NCBI GenBank assembly: GCA_039190275.1
Contig: JBCCYF010000109.1
Location: 1 to 15,347 of the forward strand
Length of the DNA stretch: 15,347 nucleotides
Direction of reading: 5' to 3'
Origin: Halovulum sp039190275
GTDB taxonomy: Bacteria > Pseudomonadota > Alphaproteobacteria > Rhodobacterales > Rhodobacteraceae
In this document: in pieces, positions 14,479 to 15,347 of the stretch
How the letters are laid out: every line of letters begins with the position of its first letter
Position numbering within the stretch: position 1 is the first letter of the stretch
Position numbers and translations under genes: made by a program
The notes under the pieces: model-generated
Seen by the model: only the letters and a program-made list of their open reading frames with translations
Database searches by the model: none
Told to the model about the DNA's origin: nothing

Positions 14479-15347
14479 CGAACCCGCGACATAACATCCG
14501 CGATGTCTTCGCTCCCACCGGGACTGAAATCACCGCCAAGAGCTGGCTGACCGAAGCGCCGATGCGCATGATGATGAACAACCTGCATCCCGACGTGGCC
14601 GAGGCGCCGCATGAACTTGTGGTCTATGGCGGGATCGGCCGCGCCGCGCGCACCTGGGAAGACTTTGACCGGATCGTCGCGGGCCTCAGGGACCTGGAAC
14701 AGGATGAGACGCTGATCGTCCAGTCCGGCAAACCGGTGGCCATTGTCCGAACGCATGCCGACGCCCCCCGCGTCCTGATCGCCAATTCCAATATTGTGCC
14801 ACATTGGGCCACCTGGGATCACTTCAACGCGCTCGATAAAATGGGTCTGATGATGTACGGGCAGATGACCGCTGGCTCCTGGATCTACATCGGCACCCAA
14901 GGCATCGTTCAGGGCACCTATGAGACCTTTGCCGAGGCGGGGCGTCAGCACTATGGTGGCGACCTGACGGGCAAATGGATCCTCACCGGCGGCCTTGGTG
15001 GTATGGGAGGGGCGCAACCCCTGGCCGCCGTCTTTGCGGGTGCGTGCTGTCTGGCGGTCGAGTGCAACCCCGAGAGCATCGAGTTCCGCCTGCGCACCCG
15101 ATACCTCGACGAAAAGGCCGAGACGCTGGATGAAGCGCTCGCAATGATCGACCGCTGGACCAAGGCCGGTGAGGCAAAGTCCGTGGGCCTGCTGGGCAAT
15201 GCCGCTGACATTTTTCCGGAGATCTATCAACGCGGGGTGCGCCCTGACATCTTGACGGACCAAACCAGCGCCCATGATCCATTGAACGGTTACCTCCCGC
15301 AGGGCTGGTCACTCGCCGAATGGCGGGACAAGCGCGAGAGTGATCCA
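14475..15347 (+). CDS. hutU: Urocanate hydratase (N-terminal half, cut by window end)
   Basis: This NAD-dependent urocanate hydratase converts urocanate to 4-imidazolone-5-propionate. The first 291 residues are present and the frame is open at the window end; full-length proteins have about 555 residues. Family stretches visible are L-V-V-Y-G-G-I-G-R-A-A-R near 48-59, T-A-G-S-W-I-Y-I-G-T-Q-G-I-V-Q-G-T-Y near 133-150, the NAD-binding glycine run T-G-G-L-G-G-M-G-G-A-Q-P near 171-182, and D-Q-T-S-A-H-D-P-L-N-G-Y-L-P near 260-273. The catalytic Cys region lies beyond the window. The ATG overlaps the hutG stop and has GGAGG upstream. Confidence 0.97.
   Translation, partial: MTNPRHNIRDVFAPTGTEITAKSWLTEAPMRMMMNNLHPDVAEAPHELVVYGGIGRAARTWEDFDRIVAGLRDLEQDETLIVQSGKPVAIVRTHADAPRVLIANSNIVPHWATWDHFNALDKMGLMMYGQMTAGSWIYIGTQGIVQGTYETFAEAGRQHYGGDLTGKWILTGGLGGMGGAQPLAAVFAGACCLAVECNPESIEFRLRTRYLDEKAETLDEALAMIDRWTKAGEAKSVGLLGNAADIFPEIYQRGVRPDILTDQTSAHDPLNGYLPQGWSLAEWRDKRESDP

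Noticed and set aside
14397..15275. 292-codon minus-strand open frame
   Set aside because: It is antisense to hutG/hutU, whose protein sequence is unmistakable. Long antisense frames are expected at this GC content.

Overview
The window looks like chromosomal DNA of a high-GC alphaproteobacterium, most likely of the Rhodobacteraceae/Roseobacter type. This is inferred from base composition, tight ATGA/GTGA gene overlaps, frequent GTG/TTG starts, the HutF/HutG version of histidine degradation and the style of the amino-acid ABC transporters. No rRNA, tRNA, CRISPR array, insertion sequence or integrase was seen. It is densely coding, with only three intergenic regions above about 100 bp (823-1036, 5859-5983, 8671-8832) plus the 72-bp hut divergent promoter region (10902-10973).

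Left part (1-5858). A partial gene and a polar-amino-acid ABC ATPase lie on the minus strand. Divergent from them is a four-gene plus-strand cassette: a membrane histidine-box desaturase/hydroxylase-like protein, a small Rieske ferredoxin, an AhpD-fold (carboxymuconolactone decarboxylase-like) protein lacking the second Cys of CxxC, and a MATE-family efflux protein. I do not recognise this cassette as a named pathway. It reads as an oxygenation step, its own electron donor, an accessory enzyme and an exporter. Convergent to it is a second ABC importer: a permease with a lipobox-like N-terminus and its ATPase, a paralogue of the first.

Middle part (5859-8832). The periplasmic binding protein of the second importer diverges from the ATPase gene across a promoter region with two perfect inverted repeats, and is followed by a creatininase-family amidohydrolase. 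Converging on that, with a 10-bp overlap, is an M29/aminopeptidase T-like metalloprotein of unknown substrate. A perfect 17-bp palindrome lies upstream of the M29-like gene.

Right part (8833-15347). This is a complete-looking hut locus up to the window edge. hutF and hutC (GntR/UTRA repressor) run on the minus strand, and hutI, hutH, hutG and hutU run divergently on the plus strand with 4-nt overlaps. Together they convert histidine to urocanate (HutH), imidazolone propionate (HutU), formiminoglutamate (HutI), formylglutamate plus ammonia (HutF), and glutamate plus formate (HutG). hutU is cut by the window end.

Working hypothesis (inference): the importer, creatininase-like and M29-like genes beside hut may feed a second nitrogen compound, perhaps an imidazole or cyclic-amide carboxylate, into the same catabolic region. 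The binding protein keeps the carboxylate-binding Arg of amino-acid receptors but has Ser where the amino-group-binding Asp is expected. The desaturase/Rieske/AhpD-like/MATE block is the least explained part of the window.
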